Shown here piece by piece: positions 24,109-24,313 of a stretch of DNA of 24,313 bases. Under the pieces are notes generated by a model, which saw nothing but the letters and a program-made list of their open reading frames with translations, ran no database searches and was not told where the DNA came from. A program made the position numbers and the translations under genes. The stretch comes from Phocaeicola sp. Lineage in GTDB: Bacteria; Bacteroidota; Bacteroidia; Bacteroidales; Bacteroidaceae. The DNA lies in assembly GCA_020026225.1 (NCBI GenBank), contig JAHHQU010000034.1:1-24313 (forward strand), in the 5' to 3' direction. Position 1 is the stretch's first letter. Each line of letters starts with the position of its first letter.

Positions 24109-24313
24109 TTAGCTCTTATAGTTACGAGTCTGTACCTTGATAGCTTCGTAAACCAAAGGTTCTTTGTACAATACAGGTTCTTTGTCATCGCTACCTGTAT
24201 ATTCCCAACAAGCTACATGGAAGTAGTTCTCGTCGTCACGTTTAGCTTCACCTTCCTCAGTCTGGTATTCTTCACGGAAGTGACCACCACAAGATTCGTT
24301 ACGGTTCAAAGCA
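24109..24313 (-). CDS. frdA: Fumarate reductase/succinate dehydrogenase flavoprotein subunit, C-terminal fragment
   Basis: Only the last 68 or so codons are in the window; the gene continues beyond position 24313. The visible residues include ALNRNESCGGHFREEY near the edge. This is the C-terminal segment of the SdhA/FrdA flavoprotein with the conserved R-x-E-S-x-G-x-H-x-R motif that lies near the dicarboxylate site. The tail WEYTGSDDKEPVLYKEPLVY is typical of Bacteroidetes FrdA. A TTG inside this stretch could be misread as a start, but the reading frame stays open to the window edge. It is co-transcribed with frdB. Confidence 0.93.
   Translation of the reverse strand, partial: ALNRNESCGGHFREEYQTEEGEAKRDDENYFHVACWEYTGSDDKEPVLYKEPLVYEAIKVQTRNYKS

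Noticed and set aside
1..24313. CRISPR arrays, tRNA/rRNA genes, insertion sequences or integrated phage
   Set aside because: I saw no regularly spaced repeats, no cloverleaf or rRNA signature, and no transposase, integrase or phage structural gene on either strand.

Overview
The window comes from a Bacteroidales chromosome, most likely Bacteroides or Phocaeicola. Four things point there: several upstream regions carry the Bacteroides-type -7 element TAnnTTTG; SecD and SecF are fused; exported glycoside hydrolases (GH2 and GH92) are present; and DUF2851, WbqC-like and DUF6576-type rhomboid proteins, typical of Bacteroidetes, occur together. Genes are densely packed. I see no rRNA, tRNA, CRISPR array, insertion sequence or phage gene. 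The species is inferred from gene content only.

Layout. Positions 1-342 are non-coding and hold three hairpins, the last a strong bidirectional terminator, plus a candidate small RNA. Next comes secDF on the minus strand (343-3309). A four-gene minus-strand operon follows (8317 down to 3487): two overlapping rhomboid proteases, a membrane-anchored endonuclease/exonuclease/phosphatase (EEP) protein and an M3-family metallopeptidase lipoprotein. Divergent from it is a secreted GH2 beta-galactosidase (8494-11820) with its own clear promoter, ending at a double-hairpin terminator shared with the next minus-strand group.

That group (15843 down to 11952) is dapB, two tandem type I signal peptidase genes and a WbqC-family gene. 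DUF2851 diverges from dapB (15925-17217) and converges on a tRNA-dihydrouridine synthase. A thioesterase/dprA pair with overlapping ends (18257-19770) finishes at a perfect 24-bp hairpin. A minus-strand pair follows: a GH92 alpha-mannosidase and a BSP-family metallopeptidase lipoprotein. The window closes with the iron-sulfur subunit and the C-terminal end of the flavoprotein of fumarate reductase/succinate dehydrogenase.

The most interesting observation is the second signal peptidase (12648-13562). It lies three bases behind an apparently intact LepB but has Gly in place of the catalytic Ser and Ser in place of the catalytic Lys, while the fold-defining boxes remain. It looks like a retained pseudoenzyme partner. 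Second is DUF2851, which carries a PD-X17-ExH pattern resembling a variant nuclease core and a C-terminal cysteine cluster.

Much of the window concerns the cell envelope: export (SecDF, LepB), membrane proteolysis (rhomboids), periplasmic or lipoprotein peptidases (M3, BSP) and periplasmic glycan hydrolysis (GH2, GH92). Core metabolism (DapB, Frd/Sdh) and RNA/DNA functions (Dus, DprA) are interleaved.
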